The position numbers were made by a program, and so were the translations under genes. Source: JASGMR01 sp963664675 (GTDB taxonomy: Bacteria > Thermotogota > Thermotogae > Petrotogales > Kosmotogaceae). Taken from it: a stretch of DNA of 64,000 nt. A model generated the notes under the pieces. The model had not been told where the DNA came from, ran no database searches, and saw only the letters and a list, made by a program, of their open reading frames with translations. Positions 9,079-16,793 of the stretch are shown here, piece after piece. The stretch is taken from NCBI GenBank assembly GCA_963664675.2, contig CAXXLB010000014.1:62001-126000 (forward strand). The letters run 5' to 3'. The first letter of the stretch is position 1. Every line of letters begins with the position of its first letter.

Positions 9079-11454
9079 ATAGATAAAGTATATAAAGATA
9101 GTTATATTCCCGGTGTATACACAAGAGAAAAATTACGAAATTACCTTCAGTTTTATCAATTTAAGCATGAAGATATTTTCGTCGATAAATTTGGAAATAA
9201 GGAAATCTACAGAGATTTTATATCTGATGATTTGGTTGAAAAAGAAATTATCGGCAAAAATGGACAAAAAAAGTATCTGGAGAGTTTTAAAACATTTTGG
9301 GATTTTGAGAAATTATCGTATTTAAGTGATGAAGAAATAAGGTATAAGCTCGAGGAATTGCGACAGAACTTTTTAACTGAACATGAAAAAAAATGCTTGA
9401 AAGAGTATAAATTTAAAAGTTTGAAAAGATCCTTCGAAAATGCGGATAAAGACTTTGACATGAGCATGTATCGGAATAAATCCATTTCTTTTCTCGGAGA
9501 TACGACAAAACTTTTCGAATTATTTCAATTGACTGATGAATTAAAACCCGTTTTTTTTGTAGATAGTTATGAATATCTGATTTATGTAATGTCATTTTTG
9601 AGTAAAAATTACATGGGACATGAAATAACTTTTATCCTGAAAAAGACTCCTCTGTTTTTCGAGCCTGAGGAAGACCACATTGAATATATAAAGCGCCAAT
9701 TCCCGGGATTGAAATTGTTATATTCTTTTGTGGATTCAAATACTGCTGGGTTCGATTTGAGAGATTTAACTTTGGACAAAATTATTCAGGAATTCTTGAA
9801 GAAGGGGGCAACTTTTATAGTTATAGGCGAGGATGCCTCGATAACGTTTGAAGGAGGAAGATTTCCATACTGGATTGTATCCCCGATAATTAATGATAAA
9901 TTCAGCAAGTATGCAGGTACCATGCCATCAATGAATAAAAATGAAATAAAAGTGATAGTTAAGAAGATGACAGATGAATGGAATTATGAATTTCAAAAGA
10001 TATTCGATGGAATGGAAAGGTCTACATTCAATCTTTGCTCAGACGTCGAAAAAAATGTGAATAACTTTATGAATTTATATTCCAACACCTATCGCAGTAC
10101 CAACTTCCCGGAATTTAAAATATATGAAGATGAATGGACGAAAATAGTTCTGGAAAGGGAGAAGAATATAAGTGAATTTCTCAGGAAAAACGATGAGAAA
10201 AAAATGGAATATATTTCTTCTTATTATGATCTGAAAAATCTAAATAAAATCGAATATGTTCCCGGAAAAGATGAGAATTGTGTATCCTTGAAAGGAGTTT
10301 ATTTTAAAGATATTTCCGATGTGGACATAACTCCATTTTTTGCAAGTGATGTTGGACATGATTTGATAGATGTGAGGACGTTTATAAGAAAAGAAAAGAA
10401 CTATAAACAACTCTCTTTTTTTATAAATTTTCTCTATTTTGCAACTGAAAATCTTATTATGTCGTACAATTCCACTTTAGGAAATAATAAAAACGAAGAA
10501 ATCAATTTTAAGAATTTTTTTGTCGATTCGTATTTTGACGGAATATCTTGTACACCACCCCTTTACAATAAGGCATATATAGGGTTGACCAGAGAGAATG
10601 AAGTGAGAATTGGAAGAGAAGAATTGACAGAAGGTTTTTTAGAGATTAACAGAGAAAAATTAGATTGGAAAAAAGAGTTTATCAATGAAGAAAAAAACAA
10701 TTGCGAAATATGTATTTACACGCCTATGTATAAAGAAAAGTTGAATGAAAATGAATTTCTCCGTTCTATTCGAAAGGTTGGACAGAACAGATACAATATT
10801 GTTGTTGTAGACAATAGAATAGTATGTATTCGTTTTGGCGAGGTTAATCTACCTCCATTTGGAGTTGTTATATCACTCAACGAATACAGATTTTTGAAGT
10901 TCAGAGAAACGATAGAACTTTCCGATTATGAAAATGGTTATTTTAATTTTGAAAAAAATTTAAAAGTTAATTTTAACTTTAATTCTAATAAAAATTTTAT
11001 TTGGAAGTACGGGGGAGGAGCTCTTCTAGTAAAAAACGGAAAAAACTTGATGCAAAACGAAAAAACTGCAGAGAAAAATTTTGAGATGGAGGGATGGTAC
11101 AATTCTTTATCGATGAAGACTCAAGAGACTCAGGTGCAGAATTGGGTCAGAGGACCAAGATCAGTTATATGTCTTGACAATAAAGGAGGAATTTTTTTCG
11201 GAGTTTTTTCCGGAAGAACGAAAGAGAGTAAAGGTGCAAGATTTGATGAAATGATTAAAATATTATCTGAGGAAATAGGAGATTTAAAAGATGTCATTAA
11301 TCTTGATGGAGGTTCTTCATCATGTTTGGGAATGATATACAAAAATGAATTTTTTGAATTGTCTTATCCATCGGCAACTACATACACCTGTGCCGGAATG
11401 GCAAGACCAGTAAATTCATTTTTAATAATAAAATTTAGAGGTGATAAGCATTAA
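9079..11454 (+). CDS. Large protein with C-terminal phosphodiester glycosidase (NAGPA) domain
   Basis: The last ~130 residues match the NAGPA/phosphodiester glycosidase domain: an RGPRSVICLDNKGG strand, a GRT segment, and the hallmark LDGGSSS loop, followed by the usual ARPVNSFLII end. Such domains uncover sugars from phosphodiester caps. The preceding ~650 residues are unrecognised, soluble, and have no signal peptide or membrane segment. The first standard start is TTG 9232, but the frame is open and protein-like back to 9073. A GGTGAG site at 9068-9073 places ATA 9079 at the right distance, so I extend the gene there (791 residues). It overlaps the HAD gene by 14 bases. Role inferred: glycan or glycosyl-phosphate processing with its neighbours. 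Confidence 0.65.
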   Translation: MDKVYKDSYIPGVYTREKLRNYLQFYQFKHEDIFVDKFGNKEIYRDFISDDLVEKEIIGKNGQKKYLESFKTFWDFEKLSYLSDEEIRYKLEELRQNFLTEHEKKCLKEYKFKSLKRSFENADKDFDMSMYRNKSISFLGDTTKLFELFQLTDELKPVFFVDSYEYLIYVMSFLSKNYMGHEITFILKKTPLFFEPEEDHIEYIKRQFPGLKLLYSFVDSNTAGFDLRDLTLDKIIQEFLKKGATFIVIGEDASITFEGGRFPYWIVSPIINDKFSKYAGTMPSMNKNEIKVIVKKMTDEWNYEFQKIFDGMERSTFNLCSDVEKNVNNFMNLYSNTYRSTNFPEFKIYEDEWTKIVLEREKNISEFLRKNDEKKMEYISSYYDLKNLNKIEYVPGKDENCVSLKGVYFKDISDVDITPFFASDVGHDLIDVRTFIRKEKNYKQLSFFINFLYFATENLIMSYNSTLGNNKNEEINFKNFFVDSYFDGISCTPPLYNKAYIGLTRENEVRIGREELTEGFLEINREKLDWKKEFINEEKNNCEICIYTPMYKEKLNENEFLRSIRKVGQNRYNIVVVDNRIVCIRFGEVNLPPFGVVISLNEYRFLKFRETIELSDYENGYFNFEKNLKVNFNFNSNKNFIWKYGGGALLVKNGKNLMQNEKTAEKNFEMEGWYNSLSMKTQETQVQNWVRGPRSVICLDNKGGIFFGVFSGRTKESKGARFDEMIKILSEEIGDLKDVINLDGGSSSCLGMIYKNEFFELSYPSATTYTCAGMARPVNSFLIIKFRGDKH

Positions 11455-12058
11455 AGAAAAGGATGAAATAAAATTGTTTGTATTCGATATGGGAGAAGTT
11501 GTTGTATATAATACCGGGGTTTTAAATAAAATCAGTGATTTTTTGAATATTTCAAAAGAGAAATTCATGACTATGGCTCTGAAGTCAAAAATTGATTTGT
11601 TACAAACGGGTGGTATTAAGACTCAAGAATTCTGGGATAATTTTTCAAATATTAGCGGCATTAAAATTGAGGAAGATCTGCTTGAAAAATTTTTCAGCCC
11701 CCGTAAAAATGAACAGGTTTATGAATTGATAAATTTTTTAAAGAATAAATACAGGGTGGTTTGTGGTACAAATACGATAGATTCCCATTATTATTATTTG
11801 CGGAAAACCGATTATTATTCTGTATTTGATAAAGTCTATGCCTCAAATCTTATGGGGTATTCAAAACCACAGGAAGGATTTTACAATTATATATTGAAAG
11901 AAGAGAATGTTAAACCCGAAGAAGTTGTTTTTATAGATGACAGCATAGAAAATATAAACTCAGCCAGGAAAATAGGATTGAAAACTATTTTGTTTAATGA
12001 TTATAAAGGATTAGAAGAAAAATTTATTGAATTTGAGTTACTGAAAAGTACGATATAA
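11441..12058 (+). CDS. HAD-superfamily hydrolase (HAD-IA type)
   Basis: This is a haloacid-dehalogenase-like phosphatase of about 205 residues. Motif I is VFDMGE; the second Asp of the usual DxD is replaced by Met-Gly, as seen in several YihX-type sugar phosphatases. Motif II is probably the CGTN segment, the conserved Lys is in YSKPQEGFY, and motif IV is VVFIDDSIENI. It likely removes phosphate from a sugar phosphate. It overlaps the end of the preceding gene. The annotated GTG 11441 lies inside the AGAGGTGA ribosome site, so the real start may be ATT 11450, or TTG 11474 right at motif I. Confidence 0.8.
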   Translation: MISIKEKDEIKLFVFDMGEVVVYNTGVLNKISDFLNISKEKFMTMALKSKIDLLQTGGIKTQEFWDNFSNISGIKIEEDLLEKFFSPRKNEQVYELINFLKNKYRVVCGTNTIDSHYYYLRKTDYYSVFDKVYASNLMGYSKPQEGFYNYILKEENVKPEEVVFIDDSIENINSARKIGLKTILFNDYKGLEEKFIEFELLKSTI

Positions 12059-12080
12059 TTCTATTGAAAATACATTTTTC

Positions 12081-12644
12081 TCAATATGGATAATAAATTA
12101 TCATGCTGAATTTTGTCTTCTTCTTTCCAGAGTTGATGTATTTATGAGGCTTGTCAGCTTGAAATCTGAATGACTGACCTTTTTTTATTCTAAATTCTTC
12201 ATCTTTTATTTTGACAACGAGTTCTCCCGAAAATACTGTTATGAATTCCTGAGTTCCTTCTTTGTGAGAATCAGATCTTAATTTTCCGTTTTTGAGTACT
12301 TCTACTTTATAAACTTCAAAATTTCTATCGGAATCTTTATTTATTATAGGGTATAACATATATTTTCCGTCATCTTCTACAATTGTTTTTATATCTTCAT
12401 CTTTTATAATCATGTTTACAGGATCTTTGGTACGCATAATTCTTGAGAAAGAAACATCAAGTCCGTTAGTGATTTTCCAGAGAATGTTAACTGTAGGATT
12501 TGATTCGGCCCTTTCTATTTGACCCAACATACTTTTACTCACTCCGGTTATTTCAGAGAGCTGCTCCAGGCTCAGATTTCTTTCGTGTCTGAGGTATTTT
12601 AAATTTTTTGAAATAATCTCATTTAAATTTTCTATTATTTTCAC
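12081..12644 (-). CDS. XRE-family transcriptional regulator with C-terminal cupin sensor
   Basis: The 187-residue protein has an N-terminal XRE helix-turn-helix (about 10-65, with the recognition region SLEQLSEITGVSKSMLGQIE) and a C-terminal cupin barrel (about 105-185, with FRFQADKPHKY). This is the common MerR-independent 'HTH-cupin' repressor layout; the cupin usually senses a small metabolite. The start is ATG 12644 behind AAGGAGTG. It is divergent from the MarR operon and convergent with the HAD gene. A palindrome at 12707-12719 just upstream of its promoter is a plausible binding site for autoregulation (inference). The ligand is unknown. Confidence 0.88.
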   Translation of the reverse strand: MKIIENLNEIISKNLKYLRHERNLSLEQLSEITGVSKSMLGQIERAESNPTVNILWKITNGLDVSFSRIMRTKDPVNMIIKDEDIKTIVEDDGKYMLYPIINKDSDRNFEVYKVEVLKNGKLRSDSHKEGTQEFITVFSGELVVKIKDEEFRIKKGQSFRFQADKPHKYINSGKKKTKFSMIIYYPY

Positions 12645-12672
12645 TCCTTTTTATTATTTTATAACGTAAAAA

Positions 12673-12719
12673 AGTATACTATATGATTCATAAGAAATGC
12701 AAATAATTTAACAGTTAAA
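12673..12719 (-). promoter_or_regulatory. Promoter and possible operator of the XRE-cupin gene
   Basis: On the minus strand TTGCAT (12697-12702) and TATACT (12673-12678) form a -35/-10 pair with an 18-base spacer. Immediately upstream is the palindrome TTTAACAGTTAAA at 12707-12719. An 8-bp inverted repeat (12719-12726 with 12739-12746) lies further toward the divergent MarR promoter. Confidence 0.55.
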
Positions 12720-12753
12720 ACTTTTTCAAAAATATTATAAAAAGTTATCATTA

Positions 12754-12786
12754 TTGACAAAAATAGAAATATGTAATATATTACAT
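12754..12786 (+). promoter_or_regulatory. MarR operon promoter with palindromic operator
   Basis: TTGACA (12754-12759) and TATATT (12777-12782) are spaced by exactly 17 bases. The perfect 16-bp palindrome ATGTAATATATTACAT (12771-12786) covers the -10 box and the start of transcription. Its size, symmetry and position are what a MarR dimer that represses its own operon would bind. Confidence 0.75.
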
Positions 12787-12804
12787 TAAATTTGAGGGGT
12801 TTTT

Positions 12805-13278
12805 TTGACAAAAAAGGAAAAAAGAAAATATATTTTAGGAGCGTACTTTGTAATAGCAAATAAACTCCGGAATTATGGAGATATGTATCTCAAAGAAATC
12901 AATTTAACTACCAAACAGTGGTTGTTTTTGGCGGTTTTAGAAAAGGATTTTGAAGATAAGAATAGTTATCCTAGTATCGGTGAGATTGCATATAGGATAG
13001 GTACATCCCATCAGAATGCAAAACAAATCGCCGTTAAATTAAACGAAAAAGGCTTTATAGATTTTATCAGGAATAAGAAAGATAGAAGAATATTGAGAAT
13101 AAAAAGTGTTGAGAAAAACAAAAAATTATGGGAAAAAAGAAATGAAAAAGATGATATTGAATTGAAGAATTTATTTATGGATTTTAAAGAAAGTGAATTA
13201 AGCGAATTTGTGAACTTTCTGATGGAATTTTATAAAAATATTTTAAAGAGAATAGACTACTTAAATATCAGGAGGTGA
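12805..13278 (+). CDS. MarR-family transcriptional regulator
   Basis: This 157-residue winged-helix regulator has the MarR pattern: an N-terminal helix, LTTKQWLFLAVL, then a recognition region with IAYRIGTSHQNAKQIAVKLNEKGFI, and the DRRILRIKS wing. It starts at TTG 12805, six bases after GAGGGG. It is the first gene of an operon with a flavodoxin and a flavinylated FMN-binding protein (six bases to the next start). A palindrome covers its own promoter, so it probably represses the operon until a ligand or oxidant releases it. MarR proteins of this context often sense redox or phenolic stress; the signal here is unknown. Confidence 0.88.
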   Translation: MTKKEKRKYILGAYFVIANKLRNYGDMYLKEINLTTKQWLFLAVLEKDFEDKNSYPSIGEIAYRIGTSHQNAKQIAVKLNEKGFIDFIRNKKDRRILRIKSVEKNKKLWEKRNEKDDIELKNLFMDFKESELSEFVNFLMEFYKNILKRIDYLNIRR

Positions 13279-13283
13279 GAAAA

Positions 13284-13763
13284 ATGAGAACTTTGATTGT
13301 ATATGGATCAAAACATGGGGCAACAAAGAAAGTTGTGGATATGTTGAAGGAAAGGATCGCTGGTGAGGTTTCTGTAGTGAATGCAAAAGAAAAAATTAAA
13401 TGTGATATAAAAAGTTTTGATGTTGTGATTATTGGAAGTTCAATTTATATTGGAGCAATAAGAAAAGAAGTAAAAAAATTTATTCGAAGTAATTTAAAAG
13501 AGATTTTGTCTAGAAAAATTGGATTGTTCTTAGTAAGTGGCGGTAATGAAGAGATTGAAAGTTACTACAAAAAGAATTTTCCTGAAGAGTTGCTGAAAAA
13601 AGCGGAAGCCAAAGGATATTTCGGTTTTAGTTACAATGGTGAAGGGTACAATGCTATGGAGAAAATGGTGTTGAAAGAGATAGCAAAAAATGTCGCGGTA
13701 AAGGAAAAATTTGAAGAAAAGAACATGGATGACTTTTTAAATAGTTTGCAAATCAATGAGTAG
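13284..13763 (+). CDS. Flavodoxin domain protein
   Basis: This 159-residue protein is a short-chain flavodoxin-like FMN protein. Its N-terminus carries the phosphate-binding loop YGSKHGATKK, and the GSSIYIGAIRKE segment forms the second FMN loop, as in HemG-type flavodoxins. It is likely an electron carrier or oxidoreductase in the cytoplasm. I use ATG 13284, after the strong GGAGGTG at 13271-13277. Its stop overlaps the start of the FMN-binding protein gene by eight bases, so the two are translationally coupled, and together with MarR they suggest a small flavin-based redox response. Confidence 0.87.
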   Translation: MRTLIVYGSKHGATKKVVDMLKERIAGEVSVVNAKEKIKCDIKSFDVVIIGSSIYIGAIRKEVKKFIRSNLKEILSRKIGLFLVSGGNEEIESYYKKNFPEELLKKAEAKGYFGFSYNGEGYNAMEKMVLKEIAKNVAVKEKFEEKNMDDFLNSLQINE

Positions 13764-14163
13764 ACATATTATGAAGAAGGGTAAAAAAATAGGTTTGATA
13801 ATCATAATTACCATTCTGGCCTTAATAGCGGTTATAGCAATTGCGGCAGTTTATATACAATCTCAGATGAAAGTTGTTGATGATTTAGTGATAAATGATG
13901 TTGACATATCAGGAATTTCTGACGGAGTTTATTTTGGCAGATATGAGACGATTTTGGTAAAAGCTGAAGTCAAAGTAGAGGTAAAGGATCACAGTATAGC
14001 GAGTATTGAGATTATAAAACATTCACATGGGAAAGGAGAAAAAGCGGAGTCAATTGTTGACAGTATATTGAATGAGCAAAGAATAAATGTTGACGTTATC
14101 TCCGGAGCAACAATAAGCAGCAAAGTTATTCTAAAAGCCGTAGAAAACGCATTAACGAACTAG
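13756..14163 (+). CDS. Membrane-anchored FMN-binding domain protein
   Basis: The 135-residue protein has a single N-terminal membrane anchor (after MKKGKK, about residues 12-32) and an extracytoplasmic FMN_bind domain. The C-terminal SGATISS motif is the flavinylation site to which ApbE attaches FMN covalently through a threonine. Proteins like this pass electrons across the membrane or to extracellular acceptors. No apbE gene is in the window. ATG 13756 overlaps the flavodoxin stop; ATG 13771 (MKKGKK) is an alternative, and neither has a strong ribosome site. The gene is followed by a good terminator at 14227, closing the MarR operon. Confidence 0.85.
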   Translation: MSRHIMKKGKKIGLIIIITILALIAVIAIAAVYIQSQMKVVDDLVINDVDISGISDGVYFGRYETILVKAEVKVEVKDHSIASIEIIKHSHGKGEKAESIVDSILNEQRINVDVISGATISSKVILKAVENALTN

Positions 14164-14601
14164 ATTAACCTTTTCAACCACTGACAATAGCGATAAAATA
14201 TTATTAAGGATTTTCTTCATTATGTTACCTCTGGATTTGTCCGGAGGTCTTTTTTTATTATAACCGTATCAAATAAATTGTGAATGATTGTTATATATGA
14301 AATTTTGTATTTTTTGATCAAAATAGTTGGGATTTCATCTATTATTAAAGTATTGGGGATTTTTGGTAATTTCTTCTTTTTGGTATAACACCAAGCAAAT
14401 ATAGTAAAAGTAATATCCATTATGATATCATCACAAAGTGATGATTTTAACTGAAAAATTTAGTGAATGAAATATCATGAATATCTTAATATCTCGTGTT
14501 GATAAATTTCTTCATCTTATAATATTTTAAAAACTTTTTCGCGTGCTAAAGAGCGTCATTTTAAAAATTGTACCTAAATATATTATTATAGGAGGGATTA
14601 A
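14164..14601. other. Spacer with terminator and second hairpin
   Basis: No gene is supported; a 66-codon minus-strand frame at 14220-14420 looks like chance. The stretch holds the terminator of the MarR operon (14227-14257) and a second perfect hairpin, ATCATCAC (14427-14434) with GTGATGAT (14438-14445), of unknown role. Just before the next gene is AGGAGGG, its ribosome site. Confidence 0.5.
14227..14257 (+). terminator. Rho-independent terminator of the MarR operon
   Basis: ACCTCTGGA (14227-14235) pairs with TCCGGAGGT (14240-14248), one pair being T-G, around a four-base loop, and is followed by CT and a run of seven T. Confidence 0.85.
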
Positions 14602-15819
14602 ATGAGAGTAAAAAAGAATATTATTTTAGCGATTCTTATTTTTTCATTGATGTTTTTAATTATTGCGTGTATTAAACCTCAAGAAGGTTATACTCTTGAT
14701 CAAGCTAAGCAGAAAGTCATAGATGAAGTGATAACGGGAGAAGCCTATTTGAATGTAATAATGTTTGGCACAACTTCAGTATTTGGAAAAGATACCACAA
14801 TATCTGAACTATTTAGAGATACTGGAGATGAAATTAAGCTAGATGAAGAAGCTTATATATTTTGGGTAGATTTCCATCCGGGTGCAATGTACGTTCATCA
14901 TTCAGTTATGGTAACCGTAAATAAAAGTGATGGAATACTAAAAAAATATGATTGGAATTTTTGGCCTATAATAAATGGAGTTTCCTACTGGAAAGATCCG
15001 GATCATTATTGGGATGAAACCCAATGGAGATATAGTTTTTTTGTGACTCCGGTCAAACCGATTAATCTGACTTCAATTTCTGATCATGAAAAAAATACAA
15101 AGAATTTTGATTCGGGTTTAGTTCCAAATGATGGTGAAGCAGCAATAGTGGTTAGAGGAGATAACCACGATGATTTTCAGGCAGATGAAGATCATATGAA
15201 TGATTTCTACAATAATCAAGATATTTCGGTAACCTCCGTTGGACCAACAGATGGAGCTACGGGAGTTATAAATGCTATAAACACTTTAAAAGCATCGCCA
15301 ACAGTTAACGATATATCGATATTTGTAACAGGTCATGGCGGGAAAACTTCATCAGGGGAACCATATATTGTAGTTGGTGCAACCAGATTGACAGCAGGGC
15401 AGTTAGCAACAGCAATGACTCCACCTCCAACGAAAACCTTCAAAGTTATCATAAATGGATGTAACAGTGGAGGATTTATTCCATATTTAGAGGATTTATC
15501 AAATGTTGTGTGTATACATACTGCAGCAGCCTCCGGAGGATATAGCTATTTTGATTGGGATCCAAGAACAGGAGGGGATCTGCAAGCAGATCCAAACGCT
15601 TCTGATACTGGAAGCGAATGGGTGAGTGGTTTCTATGAAGATTTGGAAAGTATAACTACGAACGAAGCATCAATGGTTGAAATAACTGAAGAAGCATCAC
15701 AAAATGAAGTCCCCGTGATTTCTATAGTTTATAAATATGCCAAAGATTCTGCAAGAGCAAAAGATGCCGCGGCAATCAATGGTTTGTCGGACCCACAGAA
15801 TAGGTCGGCGGGAGAATAA
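14602..15819 (+). CDS. Lipoprotein with caspase/legumain-like (clan CD) peptidase domain
   Basis: The 405-residue protein has a lipoprotein signal peptide ending in the lipobox LIIAC (Cys 23). A middle region (about 180-345) carries two motifs typical of clan CD cysteine peptidases: H245 in FVTGHGG after a hydrophobic strand, and C287 in VIINGCNSGG after another hydrophobic strand. This is the spacing and context of the His/Cys catalytic pair in C13 (legumain), C14 (caspase) and related families. The N-terminal part, with several Trp and Tyr, is unrecognised. It is probably anchored on the cell surface or in the periplasm. It stands alone between terminators. The peptidase call is by motif only; substrate and activity are unknown. 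Confidence 0.65.
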   Translation: MRVKKNIILAILIFSLMFLIIACIKPQEGYTLDQAKQKVIDEVITGEAYLNVIMFGTTSVFGKDTTISELFRDTGDEIKLDEEAYIFWVDFHPGAMYVHHSVMVTVNKSDGILKKYDWNFWPIINGVSYWKDPDHYWDETQWRYSFFVTPVKPINLTSISDHEKNTKNFDSGLVPNDGEAAIVVRGDNHDDFQADEDHMNDFYNNQDISVTSVGPTDGATGVINAINTLKASPTVNDISIFVTGHGGKTSSGEPYIVVGATRLTAGQLATAMTPPPTKTFKVIINGCNSGGFIPYLEDLSNVVCIHTAAASGGYSYFDWDPRTGGDLQADPNASDTGSEWVSGFYEDLESITTNEASMVEITEEASQNEVPVISIVYKYAKDSARAKDAAAINGLSDPQNRSAGE

Positions 15820-15849
15820 GCGGGAAATTTTTAAATAAATCTAAAATAT

Positions 15850-15926
15850 GAGAAAGGTATCGGTCTATCTAATAGCTTTTTAATATACCCCCAATGAATG
15901 AGATAAATGATACCTTTCTCTGTTTT
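15850..15926. terminator. Large-loop inverted repeat, probable bidirectional terminator
   Basis: GAGAAAGGTATC (15850-15861) and GATACCTTTCTC (15909-15920) form a perfect 12-bp stem across a 47-base loop. A TGTTTTTATTTT tract follows on the plus strand and ATATTTTAG on the minus strand. It lies between two convergent genes, so it may stop transcription from both sides. The loop is unusually long. Confidence 0.55.
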
Positions 15927-15932
15927 TATTTT

Positions 15933-16793
15933 CTAAAGCTTTAAAGGCTTTGTTCCAAAAACTTCTATCTGATGCTTGATAACTTCTTTTATAACATCAG
16001 TTGCAGCTTTAGTAAGATCTGGAAAAGAGACCTTTTTGGGTCCATTTATTATTTGCTTTATTTTTTCCACGGCAGCAATTGATGTTGCAGTATAAAAATT
16101 CACTTTATTTATTCCGGATTTTACAGCATTTCTGAAATCATCATCACTCAATCCCGACCCACCATGAAGAACCAGAGGGATAGAAACCGTATTTCTAATT
16201 TTTTTTATAAGAGCATTGTCAATATCTGGGGTACCTTTATAAGGTCCATGAACGGTTCCGACAGCAATTGCTAACGCATCAACATCTGTCTTTTCAACGA
16301 AGATTTTTGCATCTTCAGGTTTCGTAAATTTACTCCTGTCAACTTCCGAACCTTCTTCGAGATTTCCTTCCCCGCCACCAACATGACCTATCTCTGCTTC
16401 AACACTTACATCTGCCATATGAGCAATCTGAACAAGTTTATTTGTAATTTCAATATTTTTCTCAATTGGTAAAGTCGAACCATCAAACATTACAGATGAA
16501 AAACCCATTGAAATCGCTTTTATGCAGGTGTCGAAACTCAATCCGTGATCAAGATGAAGAACTACAGGAATGGAACACTGTGTTATTCTATTTTTGACAT
16601 AAGGAATAAAGTGTTTTAAATTCAGGTATCTAAAATGAACTTCAGCGATGCTCAGTATAACAGGAGTATTCATTTCTTCCGAAGCAGACAGAATTGCTTC
16701 GACTCCCTGATAATTTGCTGCGTTGAATGAACCGACAGCATATTTTTTTTCAATAGATTCCGATAAAACTTTTTTTAAATTAACTAACGGCAT
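15933..16793 (-). CDS. Class II ketose-bisphosphate aldolase family protein
   Basis: This 286-residue zinc aldolase belongs to the FbaA/GatY/KbaY family. Catalytic Asp82 and zinc ligand His83 are in HLDHG, Glu134 in EAEIGHVGG, and further zinc ligands are His182 (VHGPY) and His210 (HGGSG). Such enzymes split ketose mono- or bisphosphates into dihydroxyacetone phosphate and an aldehyde. It overlaps the kinase gene by ten bases, with AAGGAGG inside that gene's end. Next to a ketose-forming isomerase and a PfkB kinase, it likely completes a short pathway (inference). A general glycolytic role cannot be excluded. Confidence 0.88.
   Translation of the reverse strand: MPLVNLKKVLSESIEKKYAVGSFNAANYQGVEAILSASEEMNTPVILSIAEVHFRYLNLKHFIPYVKNRITQCSIPVVLHLDHGLSFDTCIKAISMGFSSVMFDGSTLPIEKNIEITNKLVQIAHMADVSVEAEIGHVGGGEGNLEEGSEVDRSKFTKPEDAKIFVEKTDVDALAIAVGTVHGPYKGTPDIDNALIKKIRNTVSIPLVLHGGSGLSDDDFRNAVKSGINKVNFYTATSIAAVEKIKQIINGPKKVSFPDLTKAATDVIKEVIKHQIEVFGTKPLKL

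Noticed and set aside
14220..14420. 66-codon minus-strand frame
   Set aside because: Lies over the MarR-operon terminator and has no ribosome site or family match.
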